64,000 bases of DNA from Mytilus galloprovincialis (taxonomy: Eukaryota > Mollusca > Bivalvia > Mytilida > Mytilidae): the NCBI RefSeq assembly GCF_965363235.1, contig NC_134843.1:48727535-48791534 (forward strand), in the 5' to 3' direction. The first letter of the stretch is position 1; every line of letters begins with the position of its first letter. The position numbers were made by a program, and so were the translations under genes. Below, one piece after another: positions 36,085 through 47,645 of the stretch. Below the pieces are notes generated by a model, which worked only from the letters and a program-made list of their open reading frames with translations, did not search any database and was not told the DNA's origin.

Positions 36085-36245
36085 CAACGAATAATTTTGG
36101 GTCCTCAATGCTCTTTAGCTTTTTGATTGTTTGGCATTTTATCTATTTTGATCTGAGCATCACTGATGAGTCTTGTGTAGACGGAACATCTGTCTGGCGT
36201 ATATAATTATAAGCACCTTTGATAACTATTTGGTATGTTGAAATT
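36085..36245. repeat. R2 copy, plus orientation
   Basis: TTTTGGGTCCTCAATGCTCTT, GAGCATCACTGATGAGTCTTG and TGTCTGGCGTATATAATTAT, then CACCTTTGATAACTATTTGG. Confidence 0.75.
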
Positions 36246-36617
36246 GAGAATCTGTCAACGTTATTTCAGATTTACTCATCTAACATAAAGTAAATTTTTG
36301 AAATAAAAAAATCAAAACAACACAAACAAACGTATATGTTGACGTCTGTTTTGTATTTGTTTTATTACGTAGTTGGGTTTTTAAAAAATCAACGTTCATC
36401 GTTCATCTTTCATATAAAAAGGAGATTTACGATATACTAGTATATATATTTAACTATTTATGTGACTGCATCTTACGATCCTTTACGATCAATAACTTAG
36501 CTAATCAGCAATCAACTCCGTCTTCATGCTTAATATAGCATGTACTGTGTTCCAACTCTAGATTCTTCTGACGAGGAAAGGTAATACTAGGCCAGCGGCA
36601 GCTTTATTTTTAGTTCA

Positions 36618-36770
36618 TTCTTGGTGACCGAGAGGTCTAGAGCGCATAGGTCAGGCAGTGTTGCCTTGATATCCCATATAGCATGAGTTCGAATCCTACC
36701 GAGGGGAGAACAAAAATTTGCTTCCGCAAATTTGCAGATTTACCATTCTTATGCTGATAATTAGAGGAAT
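36618..36770 (+). repeat. tRNA-derived SINE-like head
   Basis: GTGACCGAGAGGTCTAGAGCG has the D-arm/A-box pattern of leucine or serine type tRNAs. GAGTTCGAATCCT at about 36684-36696 is a good B box. The spacing allows a long variable arm, but the acceptor stem does not close well. This suggests a tRNA-derived SINE or tRNA pseudogene, not a working tRNA. Confidence 0.5.
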
Positions 36771-37250
36771 TATAGATTGAGGAGAAGATATCAATCCTGT
36801 CCATCATTCCCTGAATATTTAAAAATCAGTTTGGGAAGAGTAAAAGCTAGTTTAATAAAACACGGTATTTAGATATGTAGTTTTTAAATGACATTTCTAA
36901 TGGGTTAAGTATTGAAACTAAGACAGTGGTAAGTGTTCAATAATTGCTCACTTCTACTCTATTATACTTTGGAGGATAGGTGTCCTGATGGCAATCATAC
37001 CACAACTCCTCATTTTATATTTTTTGTACTGAAATTAGTATATCCCAATTGAAATTACTGGAAAAGTACGGATAGTCCTCAATACACTTCATAGTAAAGT
37101 TCTTTTGATAAATCAAGCTGCACTGCACTGAAATTGTTTTAATTTTTATTATTTTGGTGAAAAAAGAAAGGTATTTGATAATGATGATGAAACAGAACCA
37201 CGGTCACTGTTCTATCTGGTACCTGGTGATGCATCTATTTTGTTTTGCAG
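36771..37250. other. Region just upstream of gene B
   Basis: Holds an R3-type scrap (GTGTCCTGATGGCAATCATA near 36979) and otherwise AT-rich DNA. It ends in the pyrimidine tract and GCAG acceptor at 37250 that precedes the ATG exon of gene B. Confidence 0.4.
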
Positions 37251-37298
37251 ATTTGTTTAATATTTTGATATACCAGTCAATCCACTCATAATTTGGAA
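37251..37298 (+). other. Gene B: 5' UTR part of ATG exon
   Basis: Starts after TTTTGTTTTGCAG and contains TTTAATATTTTGATA, matching the same place in gene A. This supports a spliced 5' UTR in both genes. Confidence 0.5.
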
Positions 37299-38254
37299 AT
37301 GAAAAAGATTAAGACAACAACTGTTCTGTTCAACCTCTTCTATTGTATGCTATTAAAAGAAGAATTAGTTGTGGCAGACGGGGTCTTTACGTGGCTTCAG
37401 AGGGATAGATATGATGAAATTGTTGAAAAATATATCAATGCCATAAAGGGACACAACTGTGCAAGTAGATCAAAAGCTGATATGATGATGAGGGATGATA
37501 TTGTTACACAAATTCCGAAGGCAAATGAGCTTCTTAGTAAAGTTTTCTATTCAAATAGATCTGCGTTAGTTCATATGCATAATATGGCCCTTAATAGGGC
37601 ATTCTTCATGAGTTATATATTACAACGAATGAATAGTACTGAAGACTACTCTATACAACCGAATGTTCATTATCTCTACATGTCAGTAACAGCAGATATT
37701 AATGCTAATCCATATGTCATTAACGGATCATCCATAATTTTTGACAAAGATGTCTATTATCCGAACTGGTTGACAAACTTAGACTTTAATAAAACTATTC
37801 CGTTATTCGGCGTAAAAGGTTGGCGAAAAGACAATACCTTTGCTCAAGGAAACTTCATACGGGAACCAAATCGACGAGTTGTCCAAGTTAAAGATATTGG
37901 AGCAGGAAACAACAAAAATTATACTAATGAAAGGCATAAGATGAATCCTTGGTACCAGTTTTGGTTACCAGACTTAGACAAGCATGAAGATAAATCAAAC
38001 AAATTTACTTACAGCATAGGAATTCGTTATTCTAACGTTACTGGAAAATTCATTAAAGAAGAGTTTGATGTCTTCAATTTTTTTGGTCCAAACTTGCCAA
38101 GTCAGAACGAAAAAGACAATGGCAAAATGCCAGTTAGATTCACTGTTCCATATTTTGATTGCGGAAAATCAAACAAATGGGTAGTCAGTGCAGTATCACC
38201 TATTGTTGATTTCTTCCCACGATATTCCAACTATACTCATATGAGACGGCAGAG
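37299..38254 (+). CDS. Gene B exon 1: signal peptide and Cache-like 1
   Basis: Ends AGACGGCAGAG before GTAAGT in phase 2, as in gene A. Near-identical to A over roughly 37460-37780, then clearly more diverged at silent sites. Confidence 0.9.
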
Positions 38255-41200
38255 GTAAGTACTCTATGAACACTTGAGGCTTTCATAATTTAATTATGCA
38301 TATACATGTATTGTGCATTGATTCAGATTAAAACTTAAAGTGTTGTGATTCTAAACAGATAATAAGGAAAACATAACAATAACAGAAATCTATTGATGAT
38401 ATTTAAGACTATTAGGATTTCTGACACTTCTCCGTTACTAAAGATATTATGTTGCCAATAAGATGTCCTCGGGTTGCTATTTCATTGTAGTTAGTACTTG
38501 TGTGATGGATATATAGATACGCAGCCTCGTCTGATCCTAGTATGGACTTACTTCATATTGGAAGAGTGTCACGCTCTTAATAATCGTCTTTGTGATGTAT
38601 TAACAGCAACAGAAAAAAAGACAATGAACGTGTTGCCCGCCGTGTCATTTCGGTGAAAACTACAAAAGCCAATATATTGCATAGGGGTCGTTGGTGTCTC
38701 ATGAAGACAGAATTAAAATTTTAAATACTGATACCTGACAGATAAATGTCTTGTTGGTGTCTCATGAAGACAGAATTCAAATTTTAAATACTGATATCTA
38801 ACCGATAAATGTCTTGTTGGGGTCTCATGAAGACAGAATTCAAATTTTAAATACTGATACCTGACAGATAAATGTCTTGTTGGTGTCTCATGAAGACAGA
38901 ATTCAAATTTTAAATACTGATATCTAACCGACAAATGTCTTGTTGGTGTCTCATGAAGACAGAATTCAAATTTTAAATACTGATACCTGACAGGTAAATG
39001 TCCTGTTGTTGTCTCATGAAGACAGAATTCAAATTTTAAATACTGATATCTGACAGATACATGTCTTGTTGGTGTCTCATGAAGACAGAATTCAAATTTT
39101 AAATACTGATATCTGACAGATAAATGTCTTGTTGGTGTCTCATGAAGACAGAATTCAAATTTTGAATACTGATATCTGACAGATACATGTCTTGTTGGTG
39201 TCTCATGAAGACAGAATTCAAATTTTTAAATACTGATATCTGACAAATAAATGTCTTGTTGGTGTCTCATGGAGACAGTTTTCAAATTGTAAATACTGAT
39301 ACCTGACAGATAAATGTCTTGTTGGTGTCTCATGAAGACAGAATTCAAATTTTGAATACTGATATCTGACAGATACATGTCTTGTTGGTGTCTCATGAAG
39401 ACAGAATTCAAATTTTTAAATACTGATATCTGACAAATAAATGTCTTGTTGGTGTCTCATGGAGACAGTTTTCAAATTTTAAATACTGATACCTGACAGA
39501 TAAATGTCTTGTTGGTGTCTCATGAAGACAGAATTCAAATTCTATGGTCATCTGAAAGTTGTTACATTGTAGATTTATGATGCATGTTGTTAGTTTTGAT
39601 TTTCATGAGCCGTACCTTCTCCTTTGTGTTAAAAGCAGATCATCATCAGAACATTATAATCCTAGAAAAAAAACCACAAGCTAATTAACAGCGCTGATAT
39701 GAATAAGTATTATTTCTTTGTATAGATTTGTTGGCGTTGCGGTTATGGATATTCATTTTGCAAAAATTGATTTCAATGCATGTGGAATCAGCCCTGGTAA
39801 TCCTGGACCAAGCTACCTTGCCGGGATAGCAAGGTGTAAGTCAAATACAGGGGTAAGAAAATATCTTTATTCTGCAAATTATGAGAACAACACTATAAAT
39901 TGAATGTGTCCCAAACGATTTTCTAGATTTACCTTTATCAGGCACACCCAAAGCCAAATATTTGAAAGCCAATGATGTACAAGAACTGAAACACTGAAAG
40001 AGCTGTACAACTAAAAAAAGAACCTACATATTATAGCCAAATCCATCCAGTCAACTTAGCCTTTTTTGTTGTGGTCGAACAATTTTATTCAAAGTACTGT
40101 TGACGTCATAGTTTTAATTGGGATCCTCATCGTAGTCTTCGATTAAGTAATGTTCATTTTATTTGTTCGGCTAGTTCGACAATCCTGACTTTTCTCTGTT
40201 TCGAAAACTCGTAAATATGAATTGAAAATTTTCCATCAATCGACGAACATTGTATATTTAACTGCATATACACGTGCAAATTATGTGACATGAACATCTA
40301 TAAACTGCTATCCGCACCAGTTCCCATTACCTATGATAGTAACGTCAAAATTTTTCACGAACTTCAATAATGAACAGTAATGACACAAACAACGACAAGG
40401 TACATTAGGTATTATTCATTATCATTTTCAACCGAAAAAAATCAAGTCAAAAGTAAAATCACCAAAATACTGGACTCCGAAGAAAATTCAAAACGGAAAG
40501 TCTCTAATCAAATGTCAAAATCAAAAGCTTAAACACATCAAACGGATAATAGTTGATACAGGCAAAGTAGTCCTCTTAAATGTCTTGCAATATAACAGTT
40601 TAAAAAAAAACAACAGTTTTTGTTTAGAAACTCTTGCACATTAATTGAACTGTATACATATATATTTGTATACAGTGTAAGCATTTGAGTGGTAAAGGAT
40701 ACAAGCGTGGAGGATATATATGTCACTGTAAGAATAAATACGTATATCCTATGGATATTCAAGGACCATACAATGGAAAACTGATAGAACAGGCAACCAA
40801 TGCGGAGTATGCAAACAGTTTTGGTTGTATACGTGGTGATCGTAAGTTGTAATGTACATGACAAAAATAATGTTATTTATTATTCATGCATGTGTTCTAA
40901 TTTTAAATATTGTGTATTTGGTCAAATATGTTATAAAATATGTTCAAATTTGACCTAACGTGGAGTTTAATACAGAAACGCACATTAAATCATTTTCTTA
41001 TATACTAGTCAACAAAAGAAACGATACAAGCCAATGTATTTACCATATATAATTAAATTGTAAACACTGTGCCGAGTTAAATAATTGCCCAACATGTCTA
41101 ATGTTTACAGACTGTTATTTTCTTATCAAATCTATTGATTTAAGACAAAAAGCGATATTCTGCTTAAAAGTTTGAATGCCTTTGAAGATTTTTGAATAAT

Positions 41201-44200
41201 CAATTCTCATCTTCGAAATTTGGTGCCGACTTTTGTCAACATTTTCTACAAAATGAGTTGACCCGTCTGTTTAATAACACGATATTCTATCACTTTCCAA
41301 AGTATGATTAGCATTTTTTTAGCCATTGCGTTGTCAGTTTACTTTCAATCTTTGAGTTTGACTATCCCTCTAGTATCTTTCGCCCCTCTTTTTACATCTG
41401 TTTACTCACGCTGTATTGATAAATTGTGTTTCACTTCTATTTGTGTGAATTTTAAATTTACTAGAGAGATAAAGGAAAAGAAAAATAATTGCTGGAGGAA
41501 TTTTAGTCCCAGAGGGTTTCATCACCTTAGTTGTCTTCCTCACCATTATAATGATTTAGAACGATGTTTTTAGAATTCCGCTTTGACAAACTAAGACATT
41601 TTTAAGAAACTCTTTAAAAGAAAGTTGACATAAGATGAATATTGCTGTTCTTTCCCTGTGTCTCTTTTGATCATATAGCTTCTAAAGTTTCTAGAATATG
41701 ATGAATAATGAAAGAAGACAACAGGAAACGAAATGAATTAAATACCAAAAAGACAGAGGCTACAATGTGGAAAATATAAACAATGTAAATGGTCTCTGTA
41801 TGAAAAATATATCAAGGCATTGGCAAATTTTCAGCGATTCTGCAATTTCTCCGAGTAGCTATATGCATGTATATTGCGAACTGATTTTCTCACACTTTGA
41901 TAAGAGACACATTCATGTTACGTAGAAACAATAATTCATTTTGTTTTAATAGATTACCGTGTTCTTCCTATTGTTGACCAGAAAGCTCATGTCACTGTTG
42001 AATTTGGAGTAGCCAACATAAATGTTCGGAAAAAGAGATCATTCGAGTCAATGAATGAAACAACTTCATTTATATATGGCAACAGAACACGGAAGAAAAG
42101 AACCACTGATTTTACCAATAGATCTAAATTTGATCAAATGCGTTTTAATCGAATGATAAGAATTTTTCGACAGAAGGTGAGTATAAATAAAAACAATTGC
42201 AATTCCGTACCTGCAAGTTCTCTTCATTTACCTGGTGATGCCGCTTATGACGTGGAAAATCAATTCAAATCTCAAGGATCAACAGCACTAAGACTATCAC
42301 ATTTTCTCAGCTTGTTCCTAGAAAATATTCAGGCCACAGACAATTTTGGTAATTTAAGAGGTGGTGGCAGATTGCATCAAGATCATTTGTTTGGAGAAGT
42401 CTTAGCTAATGTAATGGCAGACTATAGAATTATATCTAGTGGAATTTTCTTTGAACCATACATTTTCAAAAACCAGGATGGAACCTTTAAAGAACTCTTT
42501 GGTCCGTATGCATTCAAAAGTGAAGGTGTTGCTAAAGCTATAGACATGGCAGGTTTACCAAGAAAATATATTTTTGAAAACTGGTATCAGAATATCAAAG
42601 AGAGATGGAAAACAAATACGGAAAAACTCGAAAAATATAAAATGAATCAGCTTGTACGTTCAGACGTCAAAGGAACAAGTGCAGTCAAATTTGAATATTA
42701 TCCGATCGCTTACTTTGCTCCAAAATATGACGATGGTATGTGGTCCAATCCAAAGTTTAAATGTGATAGAATGGTAGATAATTGGGTCATGACTTATAGC
42801 ATTCCATTCTTTCAAAGAGACTATGTAGCAAAGAAAAATATATTTGCGTAAGTACAGTCCTATAAACAGCTATAAAATATCTTTATATATTGATTAAGTT
42901 CAATAGCAAGTTGAACATCAAACAAAATACAAGATGTATGCGTTATAATGAATAAAAAAAGATACATAAATAATACGCTAATTACAGGCACCAGACTATC
43001 CTATAAGTTAATAATATATTAACAATTCTTAACTAGATTTTATAAGATTTAAGATTCATAAATGAAAATTGACTGTTTTCGAAATTTTAAGTTGTTAAAA
43101 TTCATCTTAAACAAAGAAGAGAACCCCATATGTACAAAAAATACCGTATTACAGTTTTCAAATGTTTATATACCGAATGCAGCGAATCGCCAACCAGGTG
43201 AATATTCCCCGTTAACGCTGGGAAATTCAAAGAAAAAAAAGGTACCAGAGTAGCAGAGAGAGATGGAATACAACACAACGGTGTTATATGAGATGTTCTA
43301 AATAATTAGACGTTACTTAGTACATTTGATAAACATGTAGGAGATACATAGCGGGTAATCAAAAAAACAACTCGTCTAGCACTACAATATCATCGGCAAT
43401 TGGACTTTCAATTATTCAATGATTTTTTCCAGAAGGATTTTCAAGCCAAATATTTATATTTTGTTTGCTTTTTCAGTGAAAACGATATTAAATTAGTTTA
43501 AGTTCTTGTCCAATTTCGACAAGCGACAACATATTTCCACCTTTTAAGTATCGTTATTCATGGTATAACACTTTTACGTGAAGAATTGAAAACATACCAC
43601 TGAAATTTTAGACACTAGCAAAAAATACATCTTTCGAATAATATGATTAAGCTACATTTTAAAACAAGCAGCTTCGTAAGCAACAAAAAATGCAGTTTGA
43701 TTTTTTTCTCCAGAAAATGATTCAATTAAAATATTCCGCTATAGATTATGTTACAGTCATATTATTATCGGTTCGAGGATTTGAACAATATTGTTATAGA
43801 AAAATTTAGAAATGCAAAAAAAAAACTAAACGTTAAGAAAGACATAGAACACAGAAATAATATATATGTACGATTGTCTACACTTTTTACAGAGGAGTTG
43901 TTACGGTTGATGTTCCTCTTGACAACCTGGAAATAAACCAATGTCCTCAGTCGTTTAATGTTGCCAATGCCTTCAAAAACACAGCGAGATGTCATATATC
44001 TACCGAGGTAAATGTTGTTTTAGACGAAAATTGTGTCTATTCGTTTGTCGTTAGCCTTCACTCAGTTAGCATGATATTACTCTATTATTACACTCAGTGT
44101 ATTTTATAAATTTTGAAATTTTACTACATACTTTATTTCGTACAGGTTTGCATTTCTAATATTTTATTCATAACATCCAAGAAAAAACATTGTAAGAGAA

Positions 44201-45720
44201 TAGGTTTGAGGGAACAACCATTCAACTCTGAATTTATATTTTCCTTCTCTGGTTAAAATGTTTATTTCCTCAAAGTTTAGTAATTCTAAAACCTTCAGTG
44301 TAAAATGGTTATTATCTAATAAATAATTGATAAAGCATATTTTACGCTTATGGTGTGTTTAGTTGAAAATTAAAGACCCATGCAGCCAACATTTTTTTTT
44401 CAGTGTCAGAAGATACCCGGGTATAAATACTCACGAGGAGCATACCGATGTGATTGTAAACAAGGATACGAGTACCAGTTTGCTGATGGAAAGACTTTTA
44501 TAGAAGGAAGTTTAGTCGAGCTAGAGTATGAAAAGAAAGTTAGAGGACTGTTTAGTCGGCAAGTTATATGTTTTTGAGCTCCGACTTTAAGTTGCAGCAT
44601 GTTAAAGAACTAATTGATGGTTTAACATAAATTGAGTATGATATTCAATAAATAACTGCATCAGAGGCCATCATACGATCATCTACAAATCAGTGAAAGT
44701 GTACACTGTACTCGTTTGTAACTAGAAGTGTACATGCATCATCGTTAGACAAATAACAATTATTTAAAAAGAAGGGGGAAGGAATTAATTTAACCTATGA
44801 AATTGAATCAAAAGCAATCATAGTTTTTATTATTGAACCAAACTAACATCTAGACTACTCAAATAGCGTGATCTAAACTACTGTTGGGATAAATATTGCA
44901 TTATAAAACAGAAAATGAAAACGTCCTAACAATGAGTTCATTTCATTTTGCACTTAAGATGGTACCAAACACCTCGACTTAAATTAATTTGGCTCTTTAC
45001 ATTTCATAAAATAAAACATAATTATTTACTTTGACCATTTGACAAACATATAAACATTTCAAAAATCTTGAACTACACTTTATCGGAAAATTTCAATGGA
45101 TACATAGCAGTTTGACAAACACACATTTTGTTCATTGAGAGTCTTAAAATTACCGTTACAAACGAACGTGATTGACGCGTTCAGCTGATTTTTACAAATT
45201 TTCTCCCTGTCGTGTTATGTACCACCATGCTAAATCTTTGCCAAAACTTAACTAACACTGGACTTTAAACATTGCATAAAAGATAAATTTGATTCTTTAT
45301 TGCTAAATTCGTATCAAAAAAAAAAAATAAAAATACAGTAACAGATATACATTTTAGTGTCATTGAAAACTAGTGAAAATCAGTTGCCGAAATAACTTTG
45401 TAGATTATTCGCAGTTACATCATTTGTTCCTATTTTTAACAAAGAAATAAATGTTCGGCAACTTTAAATGCGATCCCTTTCATTTTGGTATTTGTCTTTG
45501 CATATCTACAAAATATGCATGTAGTGAAATTTGGTCATTAAGAGATATCAAATACAGATACTTTATAGAAAAGTAACAGTTAATTATCAACTTCTTGATT
45601 TGCAGGTTTGATTCACTAGTATGCCGCGTTCAAGGTGGAGCCACTACAATCAATTCTAACTGCATATCAATATTGAAAGTGGTAATTGTGGCATTTATGA
45701 TTCAAAGATTTACAGAGTAG
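37299..45720 (+). CDS. Gene B: secreted two-module Cache/EGF-like protein, paralog of A
   Basis: Seven coding exons (37299-38254, 39726-39852, 40676-40841, 41953-42847, 43893-44007, 44404-44558, 45606-45720) join in phase to 842 aa. The intron phases are identical to gene A. The first ATG is at 37299; the frame is open two codons earlier but only from a TTG. Signal peptide MKKIKTTTVLFNLFYCMLL is followed by module 1 with the same Cache-like and EGF-like parts. RKKR occurs at 442-445 and again at 463-466, bracketing a linker of only 17 residues. Module 2 follows. The tail differs from A: the hydrophobic run ISILKVVIVAFMI contains Lys and is followed by QRFTE, so GPI anchoring is less certain. 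Intron 6 has a GC donor. Exons are conserved but introns are unrelated to A, so the duplication is not very recent. Confidence 0.88.
38686..39541. repeat. 63-bp minisatellite in intron 1 of gene B
   Basis: About 13.5 copies of a 63-bp unit containing TTGTTGGTGTCTCATGAAG, ACAGAATTCAAATTTTAAAT and ACTGATACCTGACAGATAAA. Variants with GGAGACAGTTTTC at about 39272 and 39462 lie 190 bp apart, showing a three-unit higher-order repeat. Because 63 is divisible by 3, long false frames appear on the minus strand. Confidence 0.95.
39726..39852 (+). CDS. Gene B exon 2
   Basis: 127 nt between TTGTATAG and GTAAGA, phase 2 to 0. It encodes FVGVAVMDIHFAKIDFNACG and ends with ARCKSNTG. Counterpart of gene A 21584-21710. 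Confidence 0.9.
39935..40075. repeat. R5-type fragment in intron 2 of gene B
   Basis: AGCCAAATATTTGAAAGCC and ATTATAGCCAAATCCATCCA belong to the tail part of the R5 family. Confidence 0.55.
40430..40560. repeat. R1 copy, inverted, intron 2 of gene B
   Basis: GAAAATTCAAAACGGAAAGTC, ATCAAATGTCAAAATCAAAAG and CTTAAACACATCAAACGGAT are the reverse complement of the R1 core. Confidence 0.75.
40676..40841 (+). CDS. Gene B exon 3: EGF-like 1
   Basis: 166 nt after TTTGTATACAG, Cys first, phase 0 to 1. GGYICHCKNKY matches GGYICHCKGKY of A. Confidence 0.9.
41953..42847 (+). CDS. Gene B exon 4: linker with furin sites and Cache-like 2
   Basis: 895 nt, phase 1 to 2, between TTGTTTTAATAG and GTAAGT. It opens HYRVLPIVDQ as in A. 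The exon is 93 nt shorter than in A, all in the linker between the two RKKR sites. Confidence 0.9.
42848..43892. other. Intron 4 of gene B
   Basis: 1045 nt, AT-rich, no repeat family recognised. The open frame over 43748-43936 runs through the exon in the wrong frame and is not a gene. Confidence 0.6.
43893..44007 (+). CDS. Gene B exon 5: end of Cache-like 2
   Basis: 115 nt, TTTTTACAG to GTAAAT, phase 2 to 0. It encodes GVVTVDVPLDNLEINQCPQ and ends ARCHISTE. Confidence 0.88.
44404..44558 (+). CDS. Gene B exon 6: EGF-like 2, GC donor
   Basis: 155 nt after TTTTTTTTCAG, the same length as in A. The donor is GCAAGT at 44559 where A has GTAAGT. Using it keeps the length and phase; reading through meets a stop soon after VICF. 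Confidence 0.85.
45606..45720 (+). CDS. Gene B exon 7: last Cys and tail
   Basis: 115 nt after ATTTGCAG. It encodes FDSLVCRVQGGATT, an extra Cys (SNCIS), a hydrophobic run and a polar QRFTE end, with TAG at 45718-45720. A possible ATTAAA signal is at 45806-45811. Confidence 0.82.
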
Positions 45721-47271
45721 CACTCAACTAGAATATTGGTTTCCTATGTAATGTATGTCATTATAAAAAAGATACCGTTTTTCATTAGTACTGTAGATGA
45801 ACAGAATTAAATAATTGTATCTTTAAAAATACACTTGGAGGAACTACGAATAACCTAAATGATGTGTAGTACAACAACCAATACCCGACACCTCCACGAA
45901 TTTGAAGCATGAACAACGAACAACAAATGGTACCGATAGCCACACTTCTTACAGACATAAGAGGTGGTGAGGTTAACTAATATCATGTCACAATAAGCAT
46001 CACCTTTGCATATCTGAAACATATGTCGTAAAAGTGAAATTAAGTAAAAGAAAGAAAAACCTGCAATTTGAAGCAACAAACAGGATCTACGAATTTAAGA
46101 ACGACACATAAGATGGAAAGAAGGTTCAAAATGAGATTGATACAACAGAACGATAGTAAGATTGGCGAAAAACTGCCCTCGTCTTTCATCAAGATCTGCA
46201 TTTGTTTGATATGTTTAAGATTTTGATTTTGCCATTTCATAACAGCCGTTCAAAATCTTTTTCATTGATGTTCGGTATTTTTGTCCTTTTATTTTTTGTA
46301 ATTTCTTATTTTTTTAGTAAATTGTATATGCTTTTTCGTTTGATAAAACAGAACAGACAAAAAGGTATCATATCTTAGATGGTAGTTGTCTAAATATAGT
46401 AAGTTATAATGTTTAATCATATAGACATGCAACTAGTTTACATATAAAACATCTTTTGCGAATTATGCTTATGAGCAAGGCCTGGCTATATATGATTTGT
46501 AATATTAATAGGCGATGACACTTGTCAAATGCTTAACGCTAATCAATGAATACAAATTGTGGTTTAAAGAATTATATATGTGAAATAACAAAGGTTCACT
46601 TGCATACAAACGTCTTTTATTTTTATAAACTACTTACAATACAGTGGGTGTTTCAGGTTTTGTATTTCAAATGCATGTACATTGATTTGTTGCCATGTAA
46701 TTTTCAATTAAATTCATAGAACAAACAGCATTATGTTATTGTTTCCTCCCAGAAATTATTGGGGGATAGATTATGTTGCATCCTGTTCCACACATACCAT
46801 ATTGTATGCTTTTAAAACCAATATGACATGGAGTTTCAGCGAACCTTTGATAAAAAAAAATCATAGAACCATTGTAAAAGTATTAATTCTTTCACAATAA
46901 TAAAAAATAAAGATCGACAAATTGATTGCTTGTTTACTGTGAAACGAGACCCCAATAACAAATATTAGAAGTATGCTCAATTTTTGGATATAAGAGACAT
47001 CATCGTGTAAAAGGGATGAAATGACAGATCCTCCATTGACATATATATTAACATGTACCCAACTAAAACATCCAGAAGGAAAACCAGTTTCTCCTTTAAA
47101 TACACTATGCAAGTTTGCTGGAAAAGGAAAATAAACTGCGAATAAGTTCTGCTTTAATCATATGTTTTGGTATGTACGGCCTATTGTTTTTATTTCTAAA
47201 ATAATGAAATAATTGGATAAAGATGTTTAATAGTAATGACTCTTCGTTTATATGAGAAGAGAGGCGACACA
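45721..47271. other. Gene B 3' flank
   Basis: No coding signal. A degenerate R1-like piece lies at about 46185-46345 (TTGTTTGATATGTTTAAGATT, TTGATTTTGCCATTT). Otherwise nothing recognised. Confidence 0.4.
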
Positions 47272-47645
47272 TAGCAAATAAACTCATCATAGATGCCAGG
47301 ATTGGAATTTTGTATTTGTACCAAACGCGCGTTTCGTCTACAACAGACTCATCATTGACGCTCGAATAAAAAAGTGTTAAAAAAGCAAAATACAGTTCGA
47401 ATATGAAGAGCATTGAGGACCAAAACTTCATATAAGTTTCGCCAAATACAGTTAAGGTTATCTTTTCCTGGGGTAGAAAAGCCTTAGTATTTAAAGAAAA
47501 AATCAAAGTTTTGTAAACATTTAATTTATAAGTATGACCACATCAATGATAATTCATGTAATCACAGAAGTGCTGAATACTGGGCTGGTGATACCCTAGG
47601 GAAGTTAAAAAGGCCATTCATTTTAAAACACGAAATAATGTTATG
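47272..47645. repeat. R2 copy, inverted, near full length
   Basis: AACTCATCATAGATGCCAGG, AAACGCGCGTTTCGTCTACAA, GAAGAGCATTGAGGACC and GCCAAATACAGTTAAGG, then GAAGTGCTGAATACTGGGC and GGTGATACCC. At about 370 bp this is one of the longest R2 copies here and links the two halves seen separately elsewhere. Confidence 0.8.

Noticed and set aside
36618-36705. Functional tRNA-Leu/Ser gene
   Set aside because: A and B boxes are good but the acceptor stem does not pair and the anticodon arm is unclear.
37293-37298. Start of gene B two codons earlier
   Set aside because: The codon at 37293 is TTG; the first ATG is at 37299.
38713-39411. Repetitive 21-residue protein on the minus strand, or a CRISPR array
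   Set aside because: A 63-bp tandem minisatellite without unique spacers, inside an intron; CRISPR arrays are not expected in animal DNA.
44380-44577. Exon 6 of gene B as a self-standing gene ending in VICF
   Set aside because: The upstream codons are intronic and the downstream ones follow the GC donor; the paralog shows the true exon borders.
47105-47506. 133-codon minus-strand frame
   Set aside because: Mostly R2 repeat sequence; other R2 copies do not keep the frame.
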